Positions 40,450-51,496 of a stretch of 64,000 nt of DNA are shown here, piece after piece. Location of the stretch: NCBI GenBank assembly GCA_025024175.1, contig QCXZ01000064.1, positions 26,532,286-26,596,285 on the forward strand. The letters run 5' to 3'. Below the pieces are notes generated by a model that was not told where the DNA came from, did not search any database, and worked only from the letters and a program-made list of their open reading frames with translations. Each line of letters opens with the position of its first letter. Position 1 is the first letter of the stretch. The position numbers were made by a program, and so were the translations under genes. The stretch is from Rhyzopertha dominica (taxonomy: Eukaryota > Arthropoda > Insecta > Coleoptera > Bostrichidae).

Positions 40450-41635
40450 TCCAAAGATTATTGAATTCTGAATCCAATAACGTTAAACTACTACAGTAAT
40501 ACTAGATAATGGTAGTAATTAAATAAATGAAATTTATTAATAAATAGTATGGCACAAATTAGAATTCAGTGATCTTTTTAAATTTGATTTTATCATTTCA
40601 TGTCTAATAGTTTCTATATGTAGTAGCGTAAGGAATACAAATTTATTAGCTATTATGTATGCGTATTTTTTTACTTCGTAAAATAAATTATTTCCTACTG
40701 TTTTCTAAGTTCAATGAAATGGTATTGTATTTCTAATGTATTTTATTTTATATCAGAAGTGCAAGCCAAATTGTAAGTACATTATTCAAAATTGTGTTTT
40801 GCCACTAATACAAATATCATTTGTTTTTTTTATTATTCCGCCTTTTTTTGTAATCAGTGCTACATAAAGCACGACTAATTTGTCTTAAAAATATATTACA
40901 AAACATTTCTTTTAAGGCAAACCGACGATTCCTTTCGGATGTTGCAGACAACAGGCGCCCGTAGAGATCCTCTTGCCTAACGCTTCGAGATTAAGCAATA
41001 ATAATCGATTATGTTCGGAGAACGAGAGGCGTGTATCTCGTCCTCGACAAATTGAAAAGAAACAGACATAGGCAACAGCTGCTGCAGGTAGGTTAGGTAC
41101 GAAAAAGTATAAATGAGTACATCAGACGCCCGATGATACGATCTCCCCGTCTACAATGCACTTCACCGTTAATTTTTTATGCGGAATGAGAACATAAATC
41201 TGAGATTATGCATTGGAAATTCCATATGGCGATCAGTGTCGAATACAAAACGCGATGAGGTTTACAACCAGGCTATCGGAGAGTTCCATTTGGCGATCAG
41301 GAAATTAGTGGTTTTCTGTTAAGGCATATAGTTTGAAAGTAGACAAGTATTGAAATCTAACATGTCAGCATTCAAGTCTTCTTTATTCGCGAACATAAAC
41401 CACTATACTCCGCTGATTCAAAGAGAAATGTTGGCAAATTGAAATAGGTGCATATATTAAAGCAATAGCAGGCAATAGGTACTCTCCCCAATTGTATATT
41501 TTCATGCGCAAAATTCTGTATTCTTATTCAAAATTTACTTGGTCAGAATGTGCTTGTAGTGAAACAGTAATAAATAGTTGTAAACGGTAGGTAACATGCT
41601 CCTTATTAACTTAATAATACATGTGTTACAATAAA
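40450..41635. other. Non-coding stretch with a GC-richer patch
   Basis: AT-rich to about 40910. It is then CpG-richer to about 41300 (GGCGCCCGTAGAGATCC, AACGAGAGGCGTG), including a GGTTAGGT run near 41089. No coding segment recognised. Confidence 0.45.
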
Positions 41636-41639
41636 ATTT

Positions 41640-42870
41640 GTTTACACTCGCCAACATTATCACTAAGCATGAACTAATTCACGTTATGAAAAGCCTTCTC
41701 TAAAACCAAAGGCCTAATTTTTGCTGTAAACAGTTTAGGGAGCAAAGCAATCAAATCAGCGGATAATTTATTTAAAACAAAACATTGGCCCACATAGTAA
41801 TTCTGAGAATTTCTAGTTTTATTTATTCTAGTAAAGTCTACATTTAGCTTGTTTTTGTTTCTATATAATGTTATGTCCGTGATACTCTGATCTAGTAGTA
41901 TAACGAATATTATTTTTAATATATACATGCTAAACTTTGGTAAATTTATAGGCACGGAAGAGTTAAGATACCTATTCTTGAAATTTGTGTTTTACATTGT
42001 CACGGTATCGTAAGGTTGCAAGATTGGCAACTAACCTCACAGCACGCCATTCTATACGAAACTATTTGCCCACGAGACATGTGTCAAACAAGAATTTCGT
42101 AAGACCTGATACTCTGAAATTTTGCAAAATAAGCCACAAGTGGCAGTTCACTAAATACGTCCTCATTGGCAAGGCTTCTTAAGAGATACACAAATTTTGA
42201 AAATTTTGTAGATGTTTCATTGATGTGATCTTCCCAAGTTAATTTGGAATCAACATCTAGAAATCTAACAGTACTATTGTTGGCATTTGAAAGGCGAGTA
42301 CTAAATACTGTATCCGCGGTTTTGTTTGTATTTAACTGAAGTTTGCTTAACCTAAATCACTCATCAGCTCTCAAGTGCACTTCCCTCATTGTTCCACGCA
42401 AATCATCAACATTTTTGCGTTATTGTGTTATCATCCGCGTACAACATCGATTCACAAACATTCATATGACTTGGAAAATCGTTTATAAAGAGAAGAAACA
42501 GTAATGGTCCAAGAATTGATCTCTGGGGAACTCCATACTGCATCCTCTCCCGTTCTAATGTTTGACAGTTGAAGTAAGTCTCCTAATATCTGTTGCTTAA
42601 GAAGCTATTTAAAGTTGCACTGACCTGCTACTTAAACCATACTTTGCCAGTTTTCTTGTTCGAAAGCTTTGTATAGGTCACAGAAGATACCTCCAATGAA
42701 TTTATTGTAATAAATACCCTTCGTGATAATGTTTTATAAGTTTTTAATAGCTTGAGCAGTTAACCTACCACGTCTAAAACCAAACTGGTTATTGACAAAA
42801 ATGAATCTTTCGACGAAACATGTTGATGAAATAATTTTTTCCCAAAATCTATTAAATAAAATAGAGCTTC
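41640..42870 (-). pseudogene. Non-LTR retrotransposon (LINE) reverse transcriptase remnant
   Basis: On the - strand, in the order expected for a LINE reverse transcriptase: NNQFGFRRGRLTAQAI (about 42795-42745); GGIFCDLYKAFE (about 42690-42655, catalytic motif A); [20 protein letters not shown] (about 42535-42475, motif B region); YADD (42441-42430, catalytic motif C); a thumb-like stretch (VDSKLTWEDHINET near 42250); and a C-terminal domain open in the 93-codon frame 41955-41674 (GQCFVLNKLSADL ... LLPKLF). Frame changes occur between blocks. The endonuclease and everything 5' of the fingers are absent, the usual 5' truncation of LINE copies. Confidence 0.8.
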
Positions 42871-43720
42871 AGTTTGTGTACAGTTTGATAATACTGTTAA
42901 ATTTTTGCAATCCAGGGGTGATATATTATCCAGAATAAGTGTGAGTATGTTAGTGGAATAGGAGTTTAACATAATATTACTTGTCAAGTTTGATTTCACT
43001 AGTGTTTTACAATTTCTGCATTCTGTGTTGATTAAGCACTATGCATCTTTCGAGAAATTTGAGTAAGCTGTCAAATATTTTGTATTAGTCTGTTTTATTT
43101 TTGCCTCATTGAAAATATACATCCGTATTCTGGAGCAAAATGCGTTTTTTTCCACCATCTTAAAAAACTTAAAAGTCTTGCGTGCATATTACAGAAAATT
43201 CATATGTACCGACTGAAAAAGAATATAATAATGGTTTACATCTTAAATGAGTAAATTATGCTACAATACTACGAGACAAATTATAATTGCTACTTCTTCA
43301 AATGATTTATGTAATATTTTTAAGGGAATTACGGACAGTGAAAACTGGAAAAAAAACGCTTCTGCAACATTTTGCGATGTTGTGAGGCTATACAAATAGT
43401 GTGGGAACTGAAGGCATGAACAAATTACAATAGTTTTTGATGGGTTTGAAAAACCAAACATAGCAGGTGTGGAGCACAGATTGCGCATGAAGAAGTCGTC
43501 TGTTGCAATAGTCTTTGATGAAAATTCACCTATGATAGTCAAGAAAAACAAATTTATTTCTAAAATGCTTTGTCTATGCTGTGCTGTCTACACCTCAACC
43601 CACTGCAGATAGTACTATTTCGCTGTCATTACAGCTCATCAGTGCAGTTTAGGTCTAGTGTAGACAACACTGCATAGAACTGGTTTTGCTTATATACCAA
43701 AGCAATGGTATGATGAAAGT

Positions 43721-43881
43721 AAGAATTTAGGATGGCAATGCCATCTGTCAGCATTACACTGACACGATGACAAAGCCACCTAGCTGCCTTAACGGGTACT
43801 ACGTCCTAAAGGAAGTGACCTGTAGCCTGACAAATTGGCATGCAACTGCATACTTCAATTTGACAGCAGGCCCCCACGGCA
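43721..43881 (+). repeat. Left arm of long perfect-type hairpin
   Basis: 161 bp that match the reverse complement of 43955-44115 at 159 positions; a transcript could fold into a nearly perfect 161-bp duplex. Confidence 0.92.
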
Positions 43882-43954
43882 GTTGGTTGAGGTGTAGACA
43901 GCACAGCATAGACATGCATTTTATGTATGTTGGTTCTTGCCCGTTAGCATAAAG

Positions 43955-44115
43955 TGCCGTGGGAGCCTGCTGTCAAATTGAAGTATGCAGTTGCATGCCA
44001 ATTTGTCAGGCTACAGGTCACTTCCTTTAGGAAGTAGTACCCGTTAAGGCAGCTAGGTGGCTTTGTCATCGTGTCAGTGTAATGCTGACAGATGGCATTG
44101 CCATCCTAAATTCTT
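43955..44115 (-). repeat. Right arm of long perfect-type hairpin
   Basis: Inverted copy of 43721-43881 with two mismatches, ending exactly where the 14-bp direct repeat begins. Confidence 0.92.
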
Positions 44116-45089
44116 AAATTTATTTCTAATTACACAACGTTTTACTAATATACTGAGAAGTTATTTTCAAGAAATGGTCATTCATGCAGAAAGTGATACA
44201 AACGCACTAATCCTAAAGAAGCTCTAAACATGTTAGTGGTGTTACCTGATGATACAGATATTTTAAACCTACTACTATATCATTCTTCTAAGAGCATTCT
44301 GATGAAATCTACTACACATTCTGATAAAGTTCGTTACATTCAAACCATACAAATATAGACTAGAGAAAAAGCTTGCAAAAATTTATTTTTTGTTCACGCA
44401 TTAACAAAAAAGTAAAAAAAGACAAAAGTTTTCAAAAATATTATAAAATCCAAAATCTCATGTGAATGCGCTTTTCATTTCGTATTATCCGAAGATATTA
44501 CTAAAAAGATAAAAAAAAGGTCAAAATTGCCTGCAAAGTTATTCAACAACGACACGCATCGCATACTAAATAATAATAGACTTGAGCCGAGCACTAGACA
44601 TTAAGTATTATAATTAAATGTGCCTGTCAAACCACAATTGCAGAACCATGTAACACCAAAAAATGTACATGTCGAAGATTGGACAGTAGTTCGAAAAAAT
44701 AATTGTNGAAAGGACCGCGTAATCATAGGAGACAGTTTTGATTCAGATAAAGATGAAAATGAGATTAGATTTTAATCAAATAAATATAATTTTGTTTAAT
44801 AAAAACCCCTCTTGTTATTTTTTGTAATTTTGACTATTATTACTGTAAAGTTTAATTTAATAAAACTTACATTTTTTAGTTAATTTTTTATTGTTTTTCG
44901 ATATAAAATTTTCTGTAATGTAATACCATACATGAAAGATGGTGTTCAAAAATTGCATTTTACGCAACAGTACGGATGTTTATGTTATAGTTTATGTTTA
45001 TGTTGATAATAGCAACGCGTTACCTACTATTTACAACAAGAATCATTTCTGTTGCAATGAGTTCTACCTCAATGTATTTTGTCACCTAT

Positions 45090-45220
45090 TTATACTGCAC
45101 TAATAGAATCGTCTTCTATCGCTTCTTTTTTCGGTTCACCCATAACTCTTAAATGGGCTTCCTCCCAATCAGAAGTACACATTTTAGCAGTGTAACAACT
45201 ACACTTGAAATATTCACAAA
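45090..45220 (-). other. Short protein-like frame, possible terminal exon
   Basis: The - strand reads MCTSDWEEAHLRVMG then EPKKEAIEDDSISAV and a stop (TAA at 45092-45090). The composition, acidic and Lys/Glu-rich, looks like a real protein tail rather than chance AT-rich translation. I see no clear splice acceptor and do not recognise a family. It could be the last exon of a host gene or part of another decayed element. Confidence 0.25.
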
Positions 45221-45848
45221 AATGACTATGAACTATGAAATTAAGTATTGAGATATTCAATTTTGACACAAAGACTAGGATGCCCGTGAAACGAAGAAAC
45301 AATATAACTGTATTTCTAAAAAAGTCGTTTTATTTTGACATACACTTGGTCATCAAATGTGTGCACATGGGCAGAAAAAGTGGCAAACGGAAGTGTGCAT
45401 TCGAATTCTTGGGGTTAACACAACTATGTTGGATCTAAACGCGTGCAAAAACAAAAACAAACACCTTGGTAAACTGTTGCAGTGACTAAGAATACCTAAA
45501 ATATATTTCTCTTCATAATAGCTAGAGCAAGTCTAACCATAAAAAGTCCTATTTGGTGAATGCCCCATTTAGTTGTTGATGCAGAGTACACTTTATTATT
45601 TATGGAACGCCTAACTTACAGTAAGAATATGTGAATAAAAAAGTTGGTCTTTTAAATACCAGATGTAGTTCGATGATAAATAACCACATACGTTATATTC
45701 GTTGCAGCATGTGCATTCAGTTACTGTTGAAAGCTAGACTTTTGCACACTCAAATTAAAAACATATGTCTTATCAATAATAATATAGAAAAAAACTCGCT
45801 TTTATGTTTGTAATACTTCACATATACTTATGTTAAACTATAAACATA

Positions 45849-45879
45849 CGAGGCATGTTTTTTAAGTAAGTACCGTTTT
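45849..45879. repeat. Mariner left terminal inverted repeat
   Basis: 31 bp, exact inverted match to 47149-47179. Confidence 0.97.
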
Positions 45880-46010
45880 GCGATTCCGGCGCCGCAGCGC
45901 TACGGTCGGCGTTCCGCGCATGCGCGCTGGTTACCTACATCTCTTGTCTACGCACTGACGCCATTACAGTTTGATTCTTCATTGTATACGTTGTTTACTG
46001 AGTGTTTAAG

Positions 46011-47081
46011 ATGCCTCCGACAATCGTGAGTCCCGCCGATTGTGAAGTACGGGCTGTTATACGATTTCTTAGTGCTAAAGGCGTAAAACCGATCGATATT
46101 CATCGTGAGATCTGTGAAGTTTACGGACAAAANATTATGAGTGATGGAATGGTATGGAAATGGGTNAGAGCATTTAAAGATAGCNGCACAAATGTGCATG
46201 ATGAAGAACGGAGTGGGCGTCCTTCGGTCGTTAATGAAGATTTGGTGCAGAAAGTGAACGAAAAGGTGAGAGAAAACAGACGCTTTACAATTTCATCATT
46301 GTGCGACTGCTTTCCTCAATATTATCGTAGTGTTTTGTATCGCATTGTGACCGAAAACTTGAATTACCGGAAATTGTGTTCACGCTGGGTTCAGAAAATG
46401 TTGACGGATTTCCACAAAACCCAACGTTTAGGCAGTGCATTGACTTTCCTTGAGCGGTACCACAATGAAGGTGAAGATTTTTTAGACCAAATTGTTACTG
46501 GTGACGAAACATGGGTGGCCTACGTCACACCAGAATCGAAACAACAATCCATGGAATGGCGACATTCATCATGACCCAAAAAAGTGAAGTTTAAGCAAAC
46601 AATTTCTGCACGGAAAATCATGTGCACAGTTTTTTGGGACAGAAAAGGAGTATTGCTAGTGGAGTTTCTGCCTTGTAATGAGACAATCAATGCAGCGTCT
46701 TATTGTAAGACATTGAACAATCTGCGTCGTGCAATCCAGAACAAAAGACGTGGCAAGTTGAGTAAGGGTATCGTTTTGCTGCATGACAATGCCCGTCCAC
46801 ATGTGGCTAATCGGACCAAAGATCTCATCAAATCTTTTAAACGGGAAACTCTAGATCATCCTCCATACAGCCCTGATCTGGCGCCCAGCGACTACCATTT
46901 ATTCCTGCACTTGAAGAAACACCTGGGTGGTCAGCGTCTTCAAGACGATAACGAAGTCGAAACATTTGTGATACAGTGGTTAACAAGTCAGGCGGCAGAA
47001 TTTTATGAGGTGGGTATTCAAAAACTGGTGCCACGTTATGACAAGTGCCTCAATATTCACGGAAATTATGTAGAAAAGTAG
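46011..47081 (+). pseudogene. Mariner transposase, one internal stop
   Basis: A 356-codon frame from ATG 46011 to TAG 47079-47081, the usual mariner transposase length, broken only by TGA at 46572-46574 (codon 188, between the first and second catalytic residues). The N-terminal helix-turn-helix region starts with VRAVIRFLSAKGVKPIDIHR. The catalytic triad is in place: GDETW (Asp about residue 165), LLHDNARPH (about 259) and APSDYHLF (about 294), with 34 residues between the second and third, i.e. DD34D. A second DNA-binding helix region and the linker ERSGRPSVV are recognisable. Three codons contain N (46133, 46166, 46185). I chose 46011 over the upstream in-frame GTG because it is the first ATG. 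As written it yields no full-length enzyme. Confidence 0.93.
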
Positions 47082-47148
47082 ATTAAGGTACAGGCTTTCA
47101 TGTAAGATAAAATTATTGCGATATCTTTGCACGTCTTTTTTTAATTCT

Positions 47149-47179
47149 AAAACGGTACTTACTTAAAAAACATGCCTCG
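47149..47179. repeat. Mariner right terminal inverted repeat
   Basis: 31 bp, exact inverted match to 45849-45879, followed by the TA duplication. Confidence 0.97.
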
Positions 47180-47181
47180 TA

Positions 47182-49040
47182 TATTCGAACTTTTAAAATT
47201 ATTATTGGTTTGTCAAAAGTATTGAATAACCGGTTTGTTTCTGAAATACGAACTCTATAGCAAAATGTCCGCAACAACAGCTATTTATGATAAAAGTGTG
47301 AAAAATGTAAATTGAAGGCATTCGTATGACATTTATACAAGTGCCTTATAAGAGCATTTTCACACGAATATCATACAAGATTTTTTTCTTCATGTAAAAT
47401 CGACAACGCAATTTCTTTAAATCAATTGTCTTCAGGCTTAATAAGTATGGTCAATTGTACATTTAAAAATTGTGTTATAAATAGAGTTCTAATAATAAAT
47501 AATTACGAGTATTTTGATTTTGAGAAAAAAGTTTTTTGCTAAATTTTTGTGTTATATATCAACGCATTTCCACGGCAGGGTAATTTATTTCGTTTCCTTT
47601 TAATGACAACCGAGCGATTTTATTTGCGAAAATATATCGCTTTTTATCCTTAAGATGACCTGATGCCGATTTTGTANGGTTTGATAACCAAATTTTTGCC
47701 AAAAATCAATACCGCTTTTTCGTTATTTCATTGTGATTCTATAAAAACTTAGTGACCTCTGGTTTTTTCTTTTTTGGTGCCAGTTTGAATTACATTAAAA
47801 TTTCATTTCAATTTGCAAACATGTTGAAACTCAGTGAAACTAAACTAATTAAAATCCTAGTGATGACTGGCTATACATATCGGCAACGTTCACACGATAT
47901 TTGTGATATCTAGTAACGTTTCTCCAGCAAGAACTAATGTCCACAGTATCTAAATTAAATTTTTAAAAAATTTAAAAACTGGATGTGTAAGAGACATCCC
48001 CAGGTGAGGTCTGAAATTGGTACGCAATACAAACCAGCAAAAAATCGCTTGGTTGTCTAATAAAAAAAACCGCTGCAATGGCAATGCGTTGACAACAACA
48101 ACAACAAGCAGTATACCAACACAGCAATATTTAAATGTCCAAAATATTCACCTAGATTGTTTAAGTTATGTATGCATAAAATAAACACTACTGTGGACAT
48201 AATGTTTATTTCTTTAATGTCATTCACCCACTGGGTCTATATTTCTGAAACCTTTTATTTTCCAATGAAGAGTAAAAGGTTATTTCATACACATATGTTA
48301 ATAGACCCGATAAAATAATAAGATATTCAGTTATCATGATAGGAAGACACCTGCACACTGGCAACGACCTCAAAAATGTCAATGTCAAGATCACGTGTTA
48401 TCGTAACGCCAATAAGACTATGCTGTAAATTTGTAAATCACGATGATTTTTCAACATATATAGATACAGTCTTAATCATTATCTTAATAATAATTGTAAG
48501 GCTTTTATCTGGAGTGTACAGGGTGATTCATTACGAATGGGAAATCAATAGAGATTATAGGGCGATATAACTAAAGTTGATATTAACGAAAATAAAGGAT
48601 ATTAAAGGTTAAAAGCATAAATTGCACTTAATCGAGGTAATTTCTTAAAATTTGGTGTCCAATGTTTTTTTGTTGATTATTGCAAAAAAAAATTCTGCCA
48701 CTAGTCTTTGTGCTTTTGGCTACAAAAATGTTTTATGTCATTGATGTCGCTAGAAGTAACCCATTTTGTGCATCTAGTTNGTNACTATACCAACCTATTT
48801 ACATTTCAATTNAATTAATTAGATTATAAGTTTATAGTCAATTTTTATTTGGTAGTATGCACTTTAAATGGTAAATGAGTATGCAAGATTAACTTTTAAT
48901 GTATTNCTCTGATAAACAGTTACACCTACCGAGTTATGGATGGAGCTGGATTTGTTTAAATGGGAAGGGAGGTCAAAACGCATCATAGAAAAGGATATTT
49001 TTGCTAATTTCCAAAATGTATCACACTCTTAGAATTTATT
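47182..49040. other. Non-coding stretch, nothing firm
   Basis: AT-rich, with an unpaired mariner-end-like sequence (TACAGGGTGATTCATTACG) at about 48518, an (ACA)n run near 48100 and several Ns (48780-48812, 48906). No coding segment recognised. Confidence 0.5.
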
Positions 49041-50280
49041 GCTTCTGAGTTGAGAAAAGTGTAAATCCAATAATTGAGCCTGACAAAGGACGAAAAGAAT
49101 GAAAATCATTTTCTTTATAGCTAAAATGGACAAAAAAACAGGTATTATCATTTTCCCTTAAATGGTGATAATTTTCGTCTAGTATGATAAATTTATAGCG
49201 AATCGGGTACCCAAAAAGTGAAAAATGCATTATTTTTTCAGATTTACATTACAGAAGATGCTCAAATTATTCCCCATTTACTTTCTGGCAGAAATGCAGC
49301 CTTGAGTAAAATGTTCTTTTTAGTATATTTAGAGGTAAGTTCTGAATTTCTGCCCTGATTCGTCCTTTTAAATCTTCTGCATTATGCGACCGATTAGCAT
49401 AAATACGATTTTTCAGATAGCCCCACAGGAGAAAATCAAGCGGCGTCAGATCAGGGGAACGTGCTGGGCATTCTATCGCTCCGCGACTACCAATCCATCT
49501 GTCTGGAAATATTGCATTCAAATATTCACGAACATTGACTGCAAAATAGGGCGGTGCACCAACTTGCTGAAACCATATCTGTTCAGAAGGACGCGCATCA
49601 TTTTCACGATTAGGGAACAGGCGAATAAGTTCTGGTATGTGTTCGCGCAAGAGCATTCAAATTTCCATCGATGAAAAAAGGCCCAATATTGTGCTCGCCG
49701 ATAATACCCCACCAGACATTGACTTTCTGAGGGTGTTGTTGCTCCATCCAATGTGGATTTGTGTCCGACCAATATCGGTAATTATGTCTATTCACATTAC
49801 CATGTTTCTATCTTCATCTATCATGTTCATAGCAGTTTCGCAAAATTCTATCCTACGATCGAAATCATCTTCGCTCGGTTCTTGTAATAAGTGAATTTTG
49901 TATGGATGAAACTTCTCTTTTTTCAAATNTTCTGAACAGATCATCTGCTAATATGATGAGTGAGAGCACGCTGTTGTACGGAACACTTCGGATTCTCTTG
50001 CACATTTAAAAGGACATTCAAGCTACTTTCCTCACTCGTAGCAACGTTTGGACGTCCTGATCTCCATAACCAATCTCATCATCAAAATTTCGATGCGACC
50101 ACGTCCACTTAACTGAGGCATTGCGATTGCAAATAAAGTGAATGAAAATTATCACCAGTCACGAGAAAAATGAAGACACCTGGAGTTTTTGTTCTTACTT
50201 AGCGATAACGAATATGGGATTTATACCGAAGTTTTTTGCAGGACCCAAGTTTGTAATCACATTTTTCTCAACTCAGAAGC
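49041..50280 (-). mobile_element. Degenerate DD41D-type mariner-like element
   Basis: An 18-bp perfect inverted repeat, GCTTCTGAGTTGAGAAAA, lies at 49041-49058 and 50263-50280, with weaker similarity continuing inward. It encloses a decayed transposase on the - strand. The outer ends probably extend a little further (for example GATCCTGTATA at about 50310) but cannot be placed exactly. Confidence 0.65.
49267..50110 (-). pseudogene. Mariner-like transposase with lost catalytic residues
   Basis: Reading the - strand from 50,080: RPNVATSEESSLNVLL, VQENPKCSVQQRAL, then stops in HISR, KEKFHPYKIHLLQEPSEDDF and RRIEFCETAMNMIDED. The SDEATF-type block carrying the first catalytic Asp is missing: the text jumps to NRHNYRYWSDTNPHW (frame change). 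Then come VNVWWGIIGEHNIGPFFIDG, another frame change, and a 129-codon frame with LLREHIPELIRLFPN. In IWFQQVGAPPYF the second Asp has become Val. RSPDLTPLDFLLWGYLK keeps the third Asp, 41 residues on, which is why I call it DD41D-like. Two of three catalytic residues are gone. Confidence 0.8.
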
Positions 50281-50329
50281 TGGTTCCTGCTGGTTCCAAA
50301 CTTTGTAGCGATCCTGTATATAAAAAAAA

Positions 50330-51488
50330 AACAGAGAAACATTTATTGCACAAACTTACATACTAAATTGATCACCAACAATGATGTTTATGTCAGTAAA
50401 GTGTGCCGGATACTAAATGGATATTATCATATAATCGCCTGATTGTATTTCCGCGATCGACTCTCAAAACCCTAAAAGCATGCCTGCTCTGGAGGTACAG
50501 CAAATTGCAGATAAATTTGCATTTATCAACCAAAAAAACCTGGCCATCAAATGTTATTCCATTATTTCAAAGCGAACGAAACATATTAAAGAAATGTTAG
50601 TTTTAGATAATTTAAGGATAATCGGCTTATTTTATATGCAAATAATATCCAGTTCATGTTATAATGTTAGTTATAAAAACAAATTACCAGACTGTTCAAT
50701 ATAACTATTATGAGCAAAATAGATGATATACCTATTTGTTGCTTTTTTTAATTTCTGTTATATTCATGTCCAGTAATGAATAATAATATACTTAAGATAT
50801 ATAAGAAACCTTACCCACCGACATCGAGGAGATTTAATATTCTCAGTCCCACTCACCTGTAACTAAAAAGAAAACGTATTAGAAGAGAGCTGCATTAATA
50901 GTACAATGTTAATATAAAAAAAACTTAATTTATGTCACTATATGAACCAATTAAAGTGTTCCGAAGATACATAATTTTTTATTGGACATCAAATGCATCA
51001 AGGAACATTAATTCGATAACTTCGTAAAACATCCATATTCATAACAATATTTGGACACACCATAAAAAGATATCGNGCGACTTCAAGGACGCAACTAATA
51101 AATAATTTAACAATTAGCTAAACCCAACAGAAGAAATTATCGACNTGTAGCATATTAGATTCATAAAAACAAAAAACATTTGAAAACAAATTAGGTTAAT
51201 AATCATTATTTCATCGTCGAGAAATCTTGAATAGTTTTGCCATAGTAAATGCGATAGCCCTAAAAACAACCGAAAAGTAGTAGGCAGAGTAGAAGTAATA
51301 AGTAATGGCAAACTTAAGAAAAATGCACTAATGTATAAACTCATTTTAATAAATAGCGAAAACAAACGTTTGCCCGCGCACCTTTAAATATCACGTGACA
51401 ACATAAAATCATATCGGTTGTTCATGTTATATCATAATGATCACACGTACAAAGGAGTTTTCAGCGTGTGCAACATTTTGCCACAGTA
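50330..51488. other. Non-coding stretch, nothing recognised
   Basis: AT-rich with Ns near 51075 and 51145. Short frames only, none resembling a known domain. Confidence 0.55.
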
Positions 51489-51496
51489 ATCTGACA

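Larger units (their letters stand above)
43564..44115. mobile_element. 552-bp hairpin-forming insertion with 14-bp flanking duplication
   Basis: Flanked by exact 14-bp direct repeats AAATTTATTTCTAA (43550-43563 and 44116-44129), so it looks like a discrete insertion into the PIN-like pseudogene. It contains 161-bp inverted arms (43721-43881, 43955-44115) that differ at only two positions, around a 73-base loop. A 36-bp segment at the left end (43571-43606) is also the reverse complement of 43879-43914 next to and in the loop (one mismatch). No coding capacity or terminal motif of a known superfamily is visible. Confidence 0.75.
43315..44768 (+). pseudogene. PIN-like, TE-associated protein pseudogene split by a hairpin insertion
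   Basis: Left part (to about 43563) reads ITIVFDGFEKPNIAG, HRLRMKKSSVAIVFDE and VKKNKFIS. The right part (from 44116) resumes with TNILRSYFQEMVIHAESDTN, then ALNMLVVLPDDTDILNLLLY. The tail near 44640 has a Cys-rich run (EPCNTKKCTC). I recognise the pattern, spaced acidic residues (VFDG, SDTN, DDTD) plus a Cys-rich C-terminus, from a large group of multicopy, uncharacterised insect proteins with a PIN/FEN-like nuclease fold. The family link is from memory and the activity is inference. Stops and frameshifts are frequent. Confidence 0.5.
45849..47179 (+). mobile_element. Complete mariner element, 1331 bp
   Basis: Perfect 31-bp terminal inverted repeats (45849-45879 and 47149-47179, starting CGAGGCATG and ending CCGTTTT) are flanked by TA on both sides (45847-45848, 47180-47181), the mariner target duplication. 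Length and layout are standard: about 160 bp of 5' sequence, a transposase frame at 46011-47081, and about 100 bp of 3' sequence. The perfect repeats and nearly open frame make it the youngest autonomous-type element in the window. Confidence 0.97.

Noticed and set aside
46837..47034. 65-codon - strand frame inside the mariner
   Set aside because: Shadow of the transposase coding strand.
48518..48545. Mariner-end-like sequence TACAGGGTGATTCATTACG as the left end of the 49-50 kb element
   Set aside because: It does not match the right end of that element; the 18-bp inverted pair at 49041/50263 is the better boundary.
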